A stretch of 55,490 nt of DNA, taken from positions 9,502-64,991 of the forward strand of contig DIBR01000070.1 in the NCBI GenBank assembly GCA_002415025.1, read 5' to 3'. A program made the translations under genes and the position numbers. This DNA is from Spongiibacteraceae bacterium UBA5047. GTDB lineage: Bacteria > Pseudomonadota > Gammaproteobacteria > Pseudomonadales > Spongiibacteraceae. Each line of letters begins with the position of its first letter. Positions within the stretch are counted from its first letter, which is position 1. Under the pieces are notes generated by a model, which saw only the letters and a program-made list of their open reading frames with translations, made no database searches and was not told where the DNA came from. This document shows positions 24,480-34,250 of the stretch, piece by piece.

Positions 24480-25583
24480 TCAATCGATTAAACCGTATTG
24501 GTCGCGCAGAATGTCAATAATCTCCGCTTTCGGATTTTCTGACAGGGTGAGTTTCTCGCCGGTAATTTTTTCCGCAATTCCTACGTAAGTTTTCGATACT
24601 TCCATCAGTACCGATTCCGGCAATGCATTGTCGCGGGCCAGTGCTACGCGCTCAGGCATACGATCCTTGTTCAGCAGAATATCCGGGTCGGGGAAGTGAT
24701 TGAGCAACAGCTGGCGGAAACCTTCCTTTGAATTTTCGATAATTTTGCCGTTTTTGTAGGAGGCACCGTCCCAGATACGGGACGAATCCGGTGTGCCGAC
24801 TTCGTCCATGTAAATCAGTTTTTCCTTGCCAGCCTTATCGGTGACGTAACCAAACTCGAACTTGGTATCGACAAAAATCTGATCGAGCTTGGCCAGCTCG
24901 TCGCTGATCACATTGAAACCTTCCGTTAGCAGTTTCTCGTACAGGTCGATATCGGCTTTGCTGGAGAAATTAAAAGCCTCGAAGTTATCGTCGATGTTCG
25001 CGCGGGTGATATTGACGTCGTCCTGAGCGGGCACGCCGGGAATACCTTCGAGAATGCCTTTGGTGGAAGGCGTGATCAGCAGCTCTGGCAGCTTTTGGTC
25101 TTTCTGCAGGCCATCGGGTACTTCAATGCCGCAAAACTCGCGCTCGCCCTTGGCGTAAGAGCGCCACATGGAGCCGGTGATGTACTGGCGCGCGATCGCT
25201 TCGATCATCACCGGGCGCGCCTTCTGCACAATCCAGACGAATGGGTGAGGGATGTCGAGGATGTGGCTGTCGGCCAGACCGTTTTCGCGAAACAGCTTGA
25301 ACCAGTGATTGGAGATAGCATTCAGGGCTGCACCTTTGCCGGGCACGCCGTTCATGCCGCCTTCGCCATGCCAGATGCACTCAAAGGCTGAAATCCGGTC
25401 GCTGATCACCATGATGGCCAGTGGCGCATCGGCGGCAACGTTGTAGCCTTTTTCCTGAATCAGACGGCGGCTGTCAGCGTCGCTCAGCCAATATACTGAG
25501 CGGACTTTGCCACTGTGTACGGGAGCGTCGGTACGGATCGGCAGATCGTTATTTACGGCCAAAACTTTGTCGGCAAGACTCAT
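24480..25583 (-). CDS. purC: SAICAR synthase
   Basis: Phosphoribosylaminoimidazole-succinocarboxamide synthase, ATP-dependent ligation of CAIR and aspartate in purine synthesis. The 367-aa size and start MSLADKVLAVNNDLPIRT match the long Vibrio-type PurC rather than the 237-aa E. coli form. Visible: HSGKVRSVYWL (P-loop-like), ISDRISAFECIW and ARQYITGSMWRSY. ATG 25583 has AGGAC 8 bases before; an ATG at 25604 preceded by GGAGAG is a possible alternative. Confidence 0.95.
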   Translation of the reverse strand: MSLADKVLAVNNDLPIRTDAPVHSGKVRSVYWLSDADSRRLIQEKGYNVAADAPLAIMVISDRISAFECIWHGEGGMNGVPGKGAALNAISNHWFKLFRENGLADSHILDIPHPFVWIVQKARPVMIEAIARQYITGSMWRSYAKGEREFCGIEVPDGLQKDQKLPELLITPSTKGILEGIPGVPAQDDVNITRANIDDNFEAFNFSSKADIDLYEKLLTEGFNVISDELAKLDQIFVDTKFEFGYVTDKAGKEKLIYMDEVGTPDSSRIWDGASYKNGKIIENSKEGFRQLLLNHFPDPDILLNKDRMPERVALARDNALPESVLMEVSKTYVGIAEKITGEKLTLSENPKAEIIDILRDQYGLID

Positions 25584-25653
25584 GCTAATTTGTCCTGTAA
25601 TCATTCTCTCCGGGGTAGCCGGCAATGAGGTAAGTCAATGATATCGGAGCCGG

Positions 25654-25677
25654 AAACCCCGATAGATGTCGGGGTTT
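25654..25677 (-). terminator. Terminator-like hairpin between acyltransferase and purC
   Basis: AAACCCCGA and TCGGGGTTT form a perfect 9-bp stem with a 6-nt loop. It lies downstream of the LpxL-like gene and upstream of purC on the minus strand. The short T-run inside the stem is the only U-tract, so it might be an attenuator instead. Confidence 0.55.
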
Positions 25678-25774
25678 AAAGGCGGCCTAGCTCCAGTAAG
25701 GGGGCGATTTTAGCAGATATTGGCAGGCATGCCATAGCCTGTGGAGCACAGGCTGCGCGGTCTCGCGAATGCGG

Positions 25775-26659
25775 TCAGACAGACAGCTTTTTCTCTGCAA
25801 GGGCAAAGGCCTCGGACTCGAAGGGTTTGGGGCTTTTCCATTTTTTGTTGCTGATCCACCAGCTGGAGGGCTGCTCGCGAATCGAGCGCTCGCAGGCCTC
25901 AATAAAGCGTTCCAGCACGGAGGTGTCGTTGCTGTAGGGCGGTTCTGCGAGGACTTCCCAGCGAATGCTGTAGTAGCCGCGACGCAGGCGCCGGGGGTGC
26001 GCGAAAATAACGGGGTTGCCGGTCGCCTCGGCGATGGTTTGCGGGCCGTGGTAGAAGGGGGCCGGACGGCTGAAAAAGGGGTGCCAGAAGCGCTTGTCAC
26101 GGCTGATGGGTGACTGGTCGGCCGCCAGCAACATGCAGCGATAGGCCTTGCGCTGGCGCAGTATCTCGCGCCCGGCGCTCTTCATTGCTACCGGAACGCC
26201 ATAGCGTGCCCGCGCCTCCATAATGAGAGCATCTGCGGTGGGGTTGTGCATCGGTTTGTAGATGCCCGCTACCGGGCAGGGGAAGTACTGCGCGATGCGC
26301 TGTACTATCCATTCCACATTGGCCTGGTGCAGGGTAAGAATCAGTAAAGGCTGTTCACGCTCAATATAGGGCTCTAGCAGCTCGGGGTTATCGATGGTCA
26401 CCCGTTTGACCAGCTCTGCCTCGCTCATGCTGAAGCCTTTAAGAGCCTCAACAGCCTGGTCGACGAAATTTCGCCGGAATTCACGGGTGATTGTTAAGCG
26501 TTCTGCCTCGCTGGCATCGGGGAACATAATGCCGAGATTCTTCTCTATAACCTTGCGACGGTATCCGGCTACGTTAAAGGCCAGAAATCGCAGCACGTTG
26601 CCCAAGCCGTACAGCAGGGGCCAGGGGAGGTGTGACAGGGCTTTAAACAGGCTGATCAT
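25775..26659 (-). CDS. Lysophospholipid/lipid A acyltransferase, LpxL-like
   Basis: A 294-aa inner-membrane-associated acyltransferase (LPLAT, PF03279). Signature: N-terminal hydrophobic helix (LPWPLLYGLGNVLRFLAF), EKNLGIMFPDAS, and the catalytic H-x4-E, His111 and Glu116, in TLHQANVEW. It also has LLAADQSPI and a C-terminal EQPSSWWISNKKWK. Family members add secondary acyl chains to Kdo2-lipid A or acylate lysolipids. Which one applies is not decided by the sequence. It diverges from the type II secretion operon across a 123-bp spacer. Confidence 0.88.
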   Translation of the reverse strand: MISLFKALSHLPWPLLYGLGNVLRFLAFNVAGYRRKVIEKNLGIMFPDASEAERLTITREFRRNFVDQAVEALKGFSMSEAELVKRVTIDNPELLEPYIEREQPLLILTLHQANVEWIVQRIAQYFPCPVAGIYKPMHNPTADALIMEARARYGVPVAMKSAGREILRQRKAYRCMLLAADQSPISRDKRFWHPFFSRPAPFYHGPQTIAEATGNPVIFAHPRRLRRGYYSIRWEVLAEPPYSNDTSVLERFIEACERSIREQPSSWWISNKKWKSPKPFESEAFALAEKKLSV

Positions 26660-26782
26660 AAGGCTGTACTGCGGCGCAAAGGTGCGTATAGTAACGGAAA
26701 ATTCATAAAGACTCTTTAAAATCGCCGCCCGACTGTGTCACCACAGGCCGGTTCGATAGTAGTGAGGTTTAATACAGGTTTT

Positions 26783-27649
26783 ATGCCGACAGTTCAACGA
26801 CTAGTGCCGGTCGTCAGTGCCTTTTTGCTTGCATTGGCGGCTTGGCTGAGCGCGCTTTTGTGTTGGGAGCTGGTGTCACTCGCCGTTGACGAGTCGCCGG
26901 TGATCGGCGCGCCGACGTCGCCGGGTACGGCCTCCGTCGGTACTTCAGAGCCGGCCTACGATCTTGCGGCATTAGTCTCTGTTCCGCTATTTGGCGAAGC
27001 GGATACGCTGGTTGCCAATGCACCCGTGGCCACAGATGCAGTCAAACGAACCAACTTGCGTATCAATCTGCTGGGCGTTGTGGTGGGCGGGGATCAAGGC
27101 GTCGCTATTCTCAAACACGATGGTAAAGAGTATGCCTACAAGGTTGGCGACAAACTTGATGTGCGCGAAGAAATTACCCTCGTGGCGGTAGCTTCAGACT
27201 ACGCAATCATTGCTCGCGCTGGCGGCAATGAAAAAATTGAGCTGGATAAGCCATTCCAGACCGGGGTTCGAGACAATGAACTCAGGGTGGTCCGTCGTCC
27301 GAACGTCGCCAGCACTACGGTGAACCTGAACGACCCCTCTATTCGCCGGTTGATTGGCGATCCCAAACAGACGCTGAACACCAATCCCCTGCGGTTGACC
27401 CGGTATATATCGGCGCAGCCTCGCGTAGAAGGCGGCAAAACGATCGGGTTTGCGGTTCAGCCCGGACGTGACAAGCGACTCTTCGGGCAGTTGGGACTGC
27501 ATCCCGGTGATGTGGTGGTGGCGATCAACAGCAAGCGAGTGGGTGAAGCGGCAGTCAGTGATCTGCTAAACTCCGTCAATAATAGCCAGAGCGTTGAAGT
27601 GGAAATACTGCGCAACGGGCTGCAACAGACAATAAGACTGAACCTATGA
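26783..27649 (+). CDS. gspC: Type II secretion protein C
   Basis: 288-aa inner-membrane linker of the T2SS. Transmembrane helix about 8-28, then the homology-region domain LRINLLGVVVGGDQGVAIL that contacts GspD N0, and a PDZ-like C-terminal domain (RDKRLFGQLGLHPGDVVVAINSKRVGEAAVSDLL...VEILRNG). First gene of a complete gspCDEFGHIJKLMN operon. The stop overlaps the gspD ATG. ATG 26783 preceded by ACAGG is chosen; an in-frame extension upstream (from 26735) has no hydrophobic role. Confidence 0.93.
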   Translation: MPTVQRLVPVVSAFLLALAAWLSALLCWELVSLAVDESPVIGAPTSPGTASVGTSEPAYDLAALVSVPLFGEADTLVANAPVATDAVKRTNLRINLLGVVVGGDQGVAILKHDGKEYAYKVGDKLDVREEITLVAVASDYAIIARAGGNEKIELDKPFQTGVRDNELRVVRRPNVASTTVNLNDPSIRRLIGDPKQTLNTNPLRLTRYISAQPRVEGGKTIGFAVQPGRDKRLFGQLGLHPGDVVVAINSKRVGEAAVSDLLNSVNNSQSVEVEILRNGLQQTIRLNL

Positions 27650-29643
27650 TGAGAAAATCCTGGCTTGCCTTCGGTGTGCTCGCCGTAGCCCTCTGTTTTT
27701 TGCCCGCGGCCATTCAGCCGGCGATGGCAGAAGAGACCTTCGAGCTGGATATGCGCGGCGTTGATATTCGCGAGTTTATCAATACGGTTTCCAAGCTGAC
27801 CAACAAAACCATCGTGGTTGATGAGCGCGTCAAGGGTGACGTCAATATTAAAAGCCCGCGTCAGCTGACGGCGTCGGAGCTTTACGAAGTCTTTTTGCTG
27901 CAACTGGGTGTTAGCGGGTTTTCCGTGGTGGACATGGGGAGCGGCATTCTCAAGGTCATACCCAATCAGGCCGCGAAAATCGAAGGTATCCCGGTGCAGA
28001 TAGAGGGTGATGAATCGCTGCAAAGCGAGTCGATTATTACCCGCATCGTGCAGGTTCAGAACGTTGACGTTGACAAGCTGATTCCGTCCTTGCGCCCTCT
28101 CATCGACAACCGCACGGGTGTCATTACGCCCTACAGTGCATCGAATGTCATTCTTATCACGGATCGTGAATCAAATGTACGGCGTCTGCTGCAGATTATT
28201 CAGCAAGTGGACAAGGCTGACTCCCAGTCGATGGAAACGGTACCGCTTAACAATGCGTCCGCCAAGGAGCTGGAGCGGATACTTACCAAGCTCATCAACG
28301 ATCAGGCGAAAGAGCAGGGCACGCCCAAGCCGATTATTACCTCGGATTTGCGCACCAATACACTGGTTATTTTTGGTGACCAGAATTCGCGAACCTATCT
28401 TAAAAAGCTTATAAAAGAGCTCGACAGCGAAATTACGACCTCGTCTAACGTGCGAGTTCATTACCTGCGTTACGCCAAGGCAGAAGACATGGTGCCGGTG
28501 TTAAAGAGTGTCAGTGAAGCGATGCTCAAGCAGGAGGGTGAGAAAGAAGCCGCCTCTAAAAGTAACATCAATATCGAGGCCCACGAGCAAACCAATTCTG
28601 TGGTGCTGTCGGGCAGCCCGCATATTATCCGCAATCTCGGTGATGTGATTGACCGTCTGGATATCCGCCGGGCACAGGTGCTGGTTGAGGCTATCATTAT
28701 CGAGTTGACAGATCGCCGGGCAAAAGAACTGGGCGTGCAGTGGCTGTTTCGCGGGGATCCTTCAGGTACCGCGCCGATTGGCGGCATTAACTTCGGCTCG
28801 ACGACTCCGGCCGGCATTTTCAACGTGGCCGGTGCCGCGAGTGCCGGTGGCGATGTCTTGAGTGGCGTTCTGGGTAGCCTGCAGGGGGTTTCGTTGGGCG
28901 TGGGCAAGATTCGCGACAACGGCTTCAGCTTTGGCGCTCTGATGACGGCGCTGGCCAGCGATACCGAATCCAATATTCTTTCGACGCCAAGCCTGCTGAC
29001 ACTGGATAATCAGGAAGCATCCATTCTGGTGGGTAGTGAAGTGCCGGTGATTACCGGGTCTACCGCCAGTGCCAACAATGCGAACCCCTTCCAAACGATT
29101 ACCCGCCAGGAAATCGGCATCAAGCTGACGGTCACGCCGCAGATTAATGAAGGCGATGCCGTGCAATTGAGCCTGCAACAGGAGGTGTCTTCACTGAGTG
29201 GCTTGTCGGCCTCGGACATCATTACCGACAAGCGCACCATCAGTACGACCGTGCTGGTGAATGACAGTCAGACCATCGTGCTGGGCGGGCTGATTGATGA
29301 CGATATTCAGGAGTCCACCGAGAAAGTGCCGATACTCGGTGACATGCCGATTATCGGGCGTCTGTTTCGTGCTGATCGCACGCAAAAGGTCAAGCGCAAC
29401 CTGATGGTTTTTATTCGCCCGACCATCGTGCGCGACAGCGAAACCTTGCGCGGATTGTCATCAGAGAAATACAACTATATCCGCGCCCAGCAGATTATGA
29501 TGCACGATGGCGGCATCAATCTGTTCCCGAATGCGAAGGCGCCTGTGCTACCCGCCTGGACGGGGCTTGATCCCTCGCCGGAAGGTATGCTGCCCGAGCT
29601 GGAAGGTGAGGTTGACCCGAACGCTGAACCCGAAAATCCCTGA
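27646..29643 (+). CDS. gspD: Type II secretion secretin D
   Basis: 665 aa. Signal peptide 1-28 (ending AMAEE). Domains N0 (FELDMRGVDIREFINTVSKL), N1, N2, N3, then the secretin barrel with ILSTPSLLTLDNQEA and VPILGDMPIIGRLF. It forms the outer-membrane channel through which folded exoproteins leave. No pilotin (GspS) or GspAB gene is in the window, so targeting may rely on lipoproteins elsewhere. ATG 27646 overlaps gspC by 4 bp; ATG 27649 is a one-codon alternative. Confidence 0.97.
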   Translation: MMRKSWLAFGVLAVALCFLPAAIQPAMAEETFELDMRGVDIREFINTVSKLTNKTIVVDERVKGDVNIKSPRQLTASELYEVFLLQLGVSGFSVVDMGSGILKVIPNQAAKIEGIPVQIEGDESLQSESIITRIVQVQNVDVDKLIPSLRPLIDNRTGVITPYSASNVILITDRESNVRRLLQIIQQVDKADSQSMETVPLNNASAKELERILTKLINDQAKEQGTPKPIITSDLRTNTLVIFGDQNSRTYLKKLIKELDSEITTSSNVRVHYLRYAKAEDMVPVLKSVSEAMLKQEGEKEAASKSNINIEAHEQTNSVVLSGSPHIIRNLGDVIDRLDIRRAQVLVEAIIIELTDRRAKELGVQWLFRGDPSGTAPIGGINFGSTTPAGIFNVAGAASAGGDVLSGVLGSLQGVSLGVGKIRDNGFSFGALMTALASDTESNILSTPSLLTLDNQEASILVGSEVPVITGSTASANNANPFQTITRQEIGIKLTVTPQINEGDAVQLSLQQEVSSLSGLSASDIITDKRTISTTVLVNDSQTIVLGGLIDDDIQESTEKVPILGDMPIIGRLFRADRTQKVKRNLMVFIRPTIVRDSETLRGLSSEKYNYIRAQQIMMHDGGINLFPNAKAPVLPAWTGLDPSPEGMLPELEGEVDPNAEPENP

Positions 29644-29651
29644 GGCGTGAC

Positions 29652-31130
29652 ATGCTGTCCTATTCGTACGCACGCAAAAATCAGGTACTGGTCACCCGCG
29701 AAGCGGACGTTGTCGAATTACTCTACTGCCGCGACACCCCGGCGGAAGCGCTGGTTGAAGTTCGCCGGGTAAGCAAGCGCCCGGTGTCGGCCACCTTGTG
29801 CGAGCCGGCCATTCTCGCGGAAAAAATCAACGCAGAGTACCAGCAGCAGAGTGGTAGCGGTGGCATGGACGCAATCGGTGATATCGGCAACGAGGTCGAT
29901 CTCGACAAGCTGATTGAAGCCATGCCTGAGTCGCAAGATCTGCTTGAATCCCAGGATGACGCGCCGGTCATTCGTCTGATCAACGCCCTCTTTGCCGAAG
30001 CCTTGAAGCTGGGTGCCTCCGATATTCATATTGAGACCTATGAAAAGGCGATGTCGGTGCGCTTGCGCGTTGACGGTATTCTGCAGGAGGTGCTCAGCCC
30101 CAATCGCCGTCTTGCACCTTTGCTGGTATCGCGCATCAAGGTTATGGCGAAGCTAGACATTGCTGAAAAGCGGGTGCCGCAGGATGGTCGTGTATCCCTG
30201 AAAATTGCCGGTCGCTCAGTGGATGTGAGGATTTCGACGATCCCCTCCAGTTACGGTGAACGCGTGGTAATGCGTTTGCTGGACAAACAGGCAGCGCGCA
30301 TTGATTTACTGCATCTGGGCATGCCCGCGGGCACGCTGGAAAAGTTTACCCAGCTGTTGAAAAACCCCAACGGCATCATATTGGTTACCGGTCCGACCGG
30401 TTCAGGTAAAACCACAACACTGTATGCAGGGCTGACCCTGCTCAATGATCGCATCCGCAATATTCTCACGGTTGAAGACCCCATCGAATACGCCGTTGAC
30501 GGTATCGGCCAAACGCAGGTGAACACCAAGGTAGGCATGACTTTCGCACGGGGGCTGCGGGCGATACTGCGTCAGGACCCTGATGTGGTCATGGTGGGCG
30601 AAATTCGCGATGCCGAAACCGCAGAGATCGCTGTGCAGGCCAGTTTGACCGGTCACCTCGTTCTATCGACGCTGCATACCAACAATGCCGTGGGCGCTAT
30701 TACCCGCCTGGTGGATATCGGTATTGAACCCTACTTGATCTCGTCGAGCCTGAAAGGGATTCTTGCCCAGCGGCTGGTGCGAAAGCTGTGTACGAGTTGC
30801 CGAGAAGCGCACGCCATGGACGCCGTTGAAGCCTCCTTGCTGGGAGACAGTAAACTGACCGGTAGCACCGCCTACTTGCCAAAAGGTTGTGACGATTGCC
30901 ACCACACCGGGTACCGGGGGCGTAGTGGCATATACGAACTGCTCACCGTCGATCGCAAGGTTGCCGAATTGATTCACAATGGCGCGGGCGAACAGGCCAT
31001 TGTTGACGCCGCCCGGGGTGCCATGACGCGATTGCTGGACGAAGGGCGCCGGCAGGTGCTGGACGGTGTTACCAGTATCGATGAAGTGTTGCGCTGTGTG
31101 CGTGAGGAATCCGCAGATGCCAGCGTTTGA
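29652..31130 (+). CDS. gspE: Type II secretion ATPase E
   Basis: A 492-aa cytoplasmic hexameric ATPase. Walker A GPTGSGKT at 247-254, Asp box near 275, Walker B DPDVVMVGEIRD about 309-320, His box HLVLSTLHT. A zinc-binding pair of CxxC motifs (C380/C383 and C413/C416) sits in the C-terminal module. It drives pseudopilus assembly via GspL and GspF. 8 bp after gspD, overlapping gspF by 14 bp. Confidence 0.98.
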   Translation: MLSYSYARKNQVLVTREADVVELLYCRDTPAEALVEVRRVSKRPVSATLCEPAILAEKINAEYQQQSGSGGMDAIGDIGNEVDLDKLIEAMPESQDLLESQDDAPVIRLINALFAEALKLGASDIHIETYEKAMSVRLRVDGILQEVLSPNRRLAPLLVSRIKVMAKLDIAEKRVPQDGRVSLKIAGRSVDVRISTIPSSYGERVVMRLLDKQAARIDLLHLGMPAGTLEKFTQLLKNPNGIILVTGPTGSGKTTTLYAGLTLLNDRIRNILTVEDPIEYAVDGIGQTQVNTKVGMTFARGLRAILRQDPDVVMVGEIRDAETAEIAVQASLTGHLVLSTLHTNNAVGAITRLVDIGIEPYLISSSLKGILAQRLVRKLCTSCREAHAMDAVEASLLGDSKLTGSTAYLPKGCDDCHHTGYRGRSGIYELLTVDRKVAELIHNGAGEQAIVDAARGAMTRLLDEGRRQVLDGVTSIDEVLRCVREESADASV

Positions 31131-32334
31131 TTATGTGGCATTGGATGCTGGCGGCAAGCGCCAGCGCGGCATACTTGAAGCCGACTCTGATCGTCTGGCC
31201 CGGCAGCAGCTTCGCGAGCGGCAACTGATCCCGGTTGAAGTTACCGCCTCGCAGAAAAAACAGTCCGGCGAGCAGGGCGGTTTTGGCCTCTTGCAGCGCA
31301 TTGGTATCGCCGACCTTTCATTGTTCACACGCCACCTGGCAACGCTAGTACAGTCCGGTATTCCTCTGGAAGAAGCGCTTCATGCCACGGCACGACAAAC
31401 ACGCCATCGACGCCTGCAATCGGTGGTGATGAGTTTGCGCAGCAGCGTACTTGAAGGGCACAGTCTGGCCGATGGTCTCGGCACCTTCCCCCGCGTGTTT
31501 ACCCCGGTGTATCGCGCGCTGGTGTCGTCCGGCGAGCAGTCCGGAGATCTCGGCCTGGTGCTGAATCAATTGGCAGATTACACCGAAGACTCACAGAAAT
31601 TACGCGCCACCTTGCTGCAGGCACTGGTATACCCGCTCGCATTAACGGTGGTGGCGGTCAGTGTTATTGCTGTGCTGATGGTTTACGTCGTGCCAAAAGT
31701 TGTGGCGCAGTTTGACCACTACGGCCAAACGCTGCCGCTTCTAACGCGTATCCTGATTGTGGTTAGTGACGCCATGGTGACGTACTGGTTGCCCGCCTTG
31801 ATTCTGATGGCGCTCGCAGGCCTGGCCGGGCGCTGGTGGATGCGTGACGAGAGCCGGCGCAAACGAGTGCATAAAAAATTGCTGCGACTGCCAGTGGTGG
31901 GTGACGTCTTGCTCACCGTCGATTCCGCCAGACTGCTGCACACACTGGCGATTTTGCTTGCCAGCGGGGTATCGCTGATAGAGGCGATCAAAGTCGGTTT
32001 GGGTACCTTGAACAATCTGCATTTGCAGCAGGGCATGAACGAGGTTGCCAACGACGTGCGCGAGGGCAAAAGTTTCAGTTTTTCGCTACAGCAAATGGGC
32101 GAGTTGCCGCCGATGGCCGTTTATATGATTGCCAGTGGCGAGCAGAGTGGTGAGCTGGATGCGATGGTAAAGCGCTCCGCCGACAACCTCGCGCGCGAAC
32201 TGGAAATGCGCGTGGGAGTTATGACCAGCCTGTTTGAACCCATTTTGATCGTTGTGATGGGTGTTATCGTACTAGCTATAGTGCTCGCCATTTTGCTGCC
32301 GATATTGCAGCTCAATAATTTGTCCGGTTTTTAG
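31117..32334 (+). CDS. gspF: Type II secretion inner-membrane platform protein F
   Basis: 405 aa with the two repeated T2SSF domains (FTRHLATLVQSGIPLEEAL and LLHTLAILLASGVSLIEAI) and three membrane segments; ends LAIVLAILLPILQLNNLSGF. Polytopic platform around which GspE works. The ATG lies inside the last codons of gspE with GTGAGGA upstream. Confidence 0.97.
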   Translation: MPAFDYVALDAGGKRQRGILEADSDRLARQQLRERQLIPVEVTASQKKQSGEQGGFGLLQRIGIADLSLFTRHLATLVQSGIPLEEALHATARQTRHRRLQSVVMSLRSSVLEGHSLADGLGTFPRVFTPVYRALVSSGEQSGDLGLVLNQLADYTEDSQKLRATLLQALVYPLALTVVAVSVIAVLMVYVVPKVVAQFDHYGQTLPLLTRILIVVSDAMVTYWLPALILMALAGLAGRWWMRDESRRKRVHKKLLRLPVVGDVLLTVDSARLLHTLAILLASGVSLIEAIKVGLGTLNNLHLQQGMNEVANDVREGKSFSFSLQQMGELPPMAVYMIASGEQSGELDAMVKRSADNLARELEMRVGVMTSLFEPILIVVMGVIVLAIVLAILLPILQLNNLSGF

Positions 32335-32346
32335 GAGAGGTCTACG

Positions 32347-32778
32347 GTGTTAAACAGGAAGGATTCGCGACAGCAGGGTTTCACCCTGTTGGAAATTATG
32401 GTGGTGATCGTGATACTCGGTTTACTGGTGTCGATTGTGGCTCCCAACGTGCTGCAGAATCAGGACCGGGCGATGGTGGAAAAGGCCCGCGCTGATATCT
32501 CGGTGCTGGAGCAAGCGCTGGATATGTATAAGCTCGATAACCACAGTTACCCCAGCACCGATCAGGGGCTGGATGCGCTGGTGAAAAAGCCGACTTCATC
32601 ACCCGAACCGCGAAACTATCGCAGCGACGGCTATATCAAACGTTTGCCGCAAGACCCCTGGGGTAATGCCTATCAGTACCTGCAACCGGGTGAACACGGC
32701 CCCTACGACCTCTATTCCACCGGCGCCGATGGTGATGAGGGCGGCGAGGGTTTGGCCGGTGATATCGGCAATTGGTAA
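32347..32778 (+). CDS. gspG: Major pseudopilin G
   Basis: 143 aa. Prepilin peptidase site QQG|FTLLEIMVV with Glu5, then the long hydrophobic N-terminal helix. The C-terminal half has PSTDQGLDALV, LPQDPWGNAYQY and GHEG-like DGDEGGEG acidic calcium-site region. It polymerises into the pseudopilus. Starts with GTG at 32347. The processing peptidase (GspO/PilD) is not in the window. Confidence 0.98.
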   Translation: MLNRKDSRQQGFTLLEIMVVIVILGLLVSIVAPNVLQNQDRAMVEKARADISVLEQALDMYKLDNHSYPSTDQGLDALVKKPTSSPEPRNYRSDGYIKRLPQDPWGNAYQYLQPGEHGPYDLYSTGADGDEGGEGLAGDIGNW

Positions 32779-33271
32779 CTCACTGAAGCGGGCACATCAC
32801 AGCCAGCGGGGTATGACCCTGCTGGAATTGCTGCTGGTACTGTTGATTATAGGCTTGCTCAGCGCCGCTGCCGTCTTGACCCTGCCATCAGACAGCGGGG
32901 AGCGCGACATGCGGCAGTTGTCCGAGCGCATGGTTGCATTTTTCCGCTATGCCCGTCAGGAAGCCGTTTTCAGCGGCACTACTCATGGAATATTGTGGCA
33001 GGGCGGTAAACCATTGCTCGTGAAACGCAGCACCTCGGGATGGGATATCCAAAGCGATTCTCGACTGGAATCCCTGCAGAGCGCGGCCGGCCAATACGCA
33101 ATGTTTCTGGAGCGCTCCCAAAAACTGCTGGATCTCTCGCAGGATTACCAGACACCCCAAATACTCTTTACCAACGATGGTCAGGTATCTCCCTTCACGT
33201 TGATTATCCGCGGCCCCCAGGGCAAGGAGTTGAGTCTGAACGACAGCCTTACGCTGGAGCAGGCAGAATGA
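32759..33271 (+). CDS. gspH: Minor pseudopilin H
   Basis: 170 aa from a GTG at 32759 that overlaps gspG by 20 bp. Leader ends HHSQRG and cleavage is before MTLLELLLVL (Glu5 present). The beta domain contains RYARQEAVFSGTTHG and LFTNDGQVSPF, typical of GspH. Earlier in-frame starts would run far into gspG, so the GTG just before ISAIGNSLKR is the plausible start, with GAGGG upstream. Confidence 0.85.
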   Translation: MISAIGNSLKRAHHSQRGMTLLELLLVLLIIGLLSAAAVLTLPSDSGERDMRQLSERMVAFFRYARQEAVFSGTTHGILWQGGKPLLVKRSTSGWDIQSDSRLESLQSAAGQYAMFLERSQKLLDLSQDYQTPQILFTNDGQVSPFTLIIRGPQGKELSLNDSLTLEQAE

Positions 33272-33621
33272 AGCAGCGCGGTTTCACATTGCTGGAGATC
33301 ATGGTTGCGCTGATGTTGTTTGCGCTGGGTGCTGTTTCTTTGTCGAAAGTGATTGGCAGCAGTGCGCTGCACGTCGACGAGCTCGCCCGGCGTCAGTTCG
33401 CCGGCTTGCTGGCACATAATCAGATGCTGGTTTTCCAGATGGCAGGGCGCTTGCAAAGCGACTCAGGCAAGGCCGTGCAGGGCCCCTTTGAGTTTACCTG
33501 GGAGATAAACGTAAACAAAACTGACACCGACGAAATTCTGCGTCTGGACCTCGACGTTTTTGACGATCCGGACGATGCGCCACTGGCGCAGTTGAGTGCC
33601 TTTACAGGGGCGGCAAAGTGA
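33268..33621 (+). CDS. gspI: Minor pseudopilin I
   Basis: 117 aa. Very short leader MKQRG, cleavage before FTLLEIMVALMLFALG. The ATG overlaps the gspH stop (ATGA). Compact globular part, length typical for GspI, which with J and K forms the pseudopilus tip. Confidence 0.95.
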   Translation: MKQRGFTLLEIMVALMLFALGAVSLSKVIGSSALHVDELARRQFAGLLAHNQMLVFQMAGRLQSDSGKAVQGPFEFTWEINVNKTDTDEILRLDLDVFDDPDDAPLAQLSAFTGAAK

Positions 33622-34250
33622 GAGTTTCGCAGCGCGGCCTAACGTTGATTGAGCTCTTGATTGCCGTCGGCATTCTCGCAGTGCTGGCGCTACTGTCCAG
33701 CACCTTGCTGGGCACATCGCTCGACAACCAAAAGCACCTGCGCAGTAGTAGTCGCAGTCTGGAAGAGCTGGGGTTGTCAATCACCCTGCTGCGTCGGGAT
33801 ATGGAACAGATGTTGAACCGGAGTGGTCGCGACGAGTATGGCACCCGCCAGCAGTCGCCGCTGCTGAGTTTTGCCGAAGGGGAGTTGTATCAGCTGGAAT
33901 TCACCCGCGATGGCCGGCGGTTGTTGCCGGGTGAGGCGCTTAGCAGCTCGCTGGAGCGCATCCGCTACGGTCTTGAAGACAAGAATTTTGTTCGCTACAG
34001 CGCGGCGGTTCCCGATCCTATAGCCAATACCGAATGGCGCAAGCAAAAAATGATGGACGGCATTACGGCCATTAACTTCAGTTTTTATGCGCAAGGCAAG
34101 TGGCACAAGGAGTGGCCGCCCGCAACAACGGGGCTGGAGGCGTCCGGGCAGGGTTTGCCCCGGGCGGTGTCACTGCGGCTTGATACCGAACGCTGGGGTG
34201 TGGTGGAGGTTATGGCACTGGTGGCGGGGGGCGACGATGGTTCGCCGTGA
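33618..34250 (+). CDS. gspJ: Minor pseudopilin J
   Basis: 210 aa. GTG start overlapping the gspI stop (GTGA). Leader MRVSQRG, then LTLIELLIAVGILAVLALL with Glu5. The body contains FTRDGRRLLPGEALSSSLERIRYGLED and a C-terminal RAVSLRLDTERWG, as in GspJ. Part of the tip ternary complex with I and K. Confidence 0.95.
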   Translation: MRVSQRGLTLIELLIAVGILAVLALLSSTLLGTSLDNQKHLRSSSRSLEELGLSITLLRRDMEQMLNRSGRDEYGTRQQSPLLSFAEGELYQLEFTRDGRRLLPGEALSSSLERIRYGLEDKNFVRYSAAVPDPIANTEWRKQKMMDGITAINFSFYAQGKWHKEWPPATTGLEASGQGLPRAVSLRLDTERWGVVEVMALVAGGDDGSP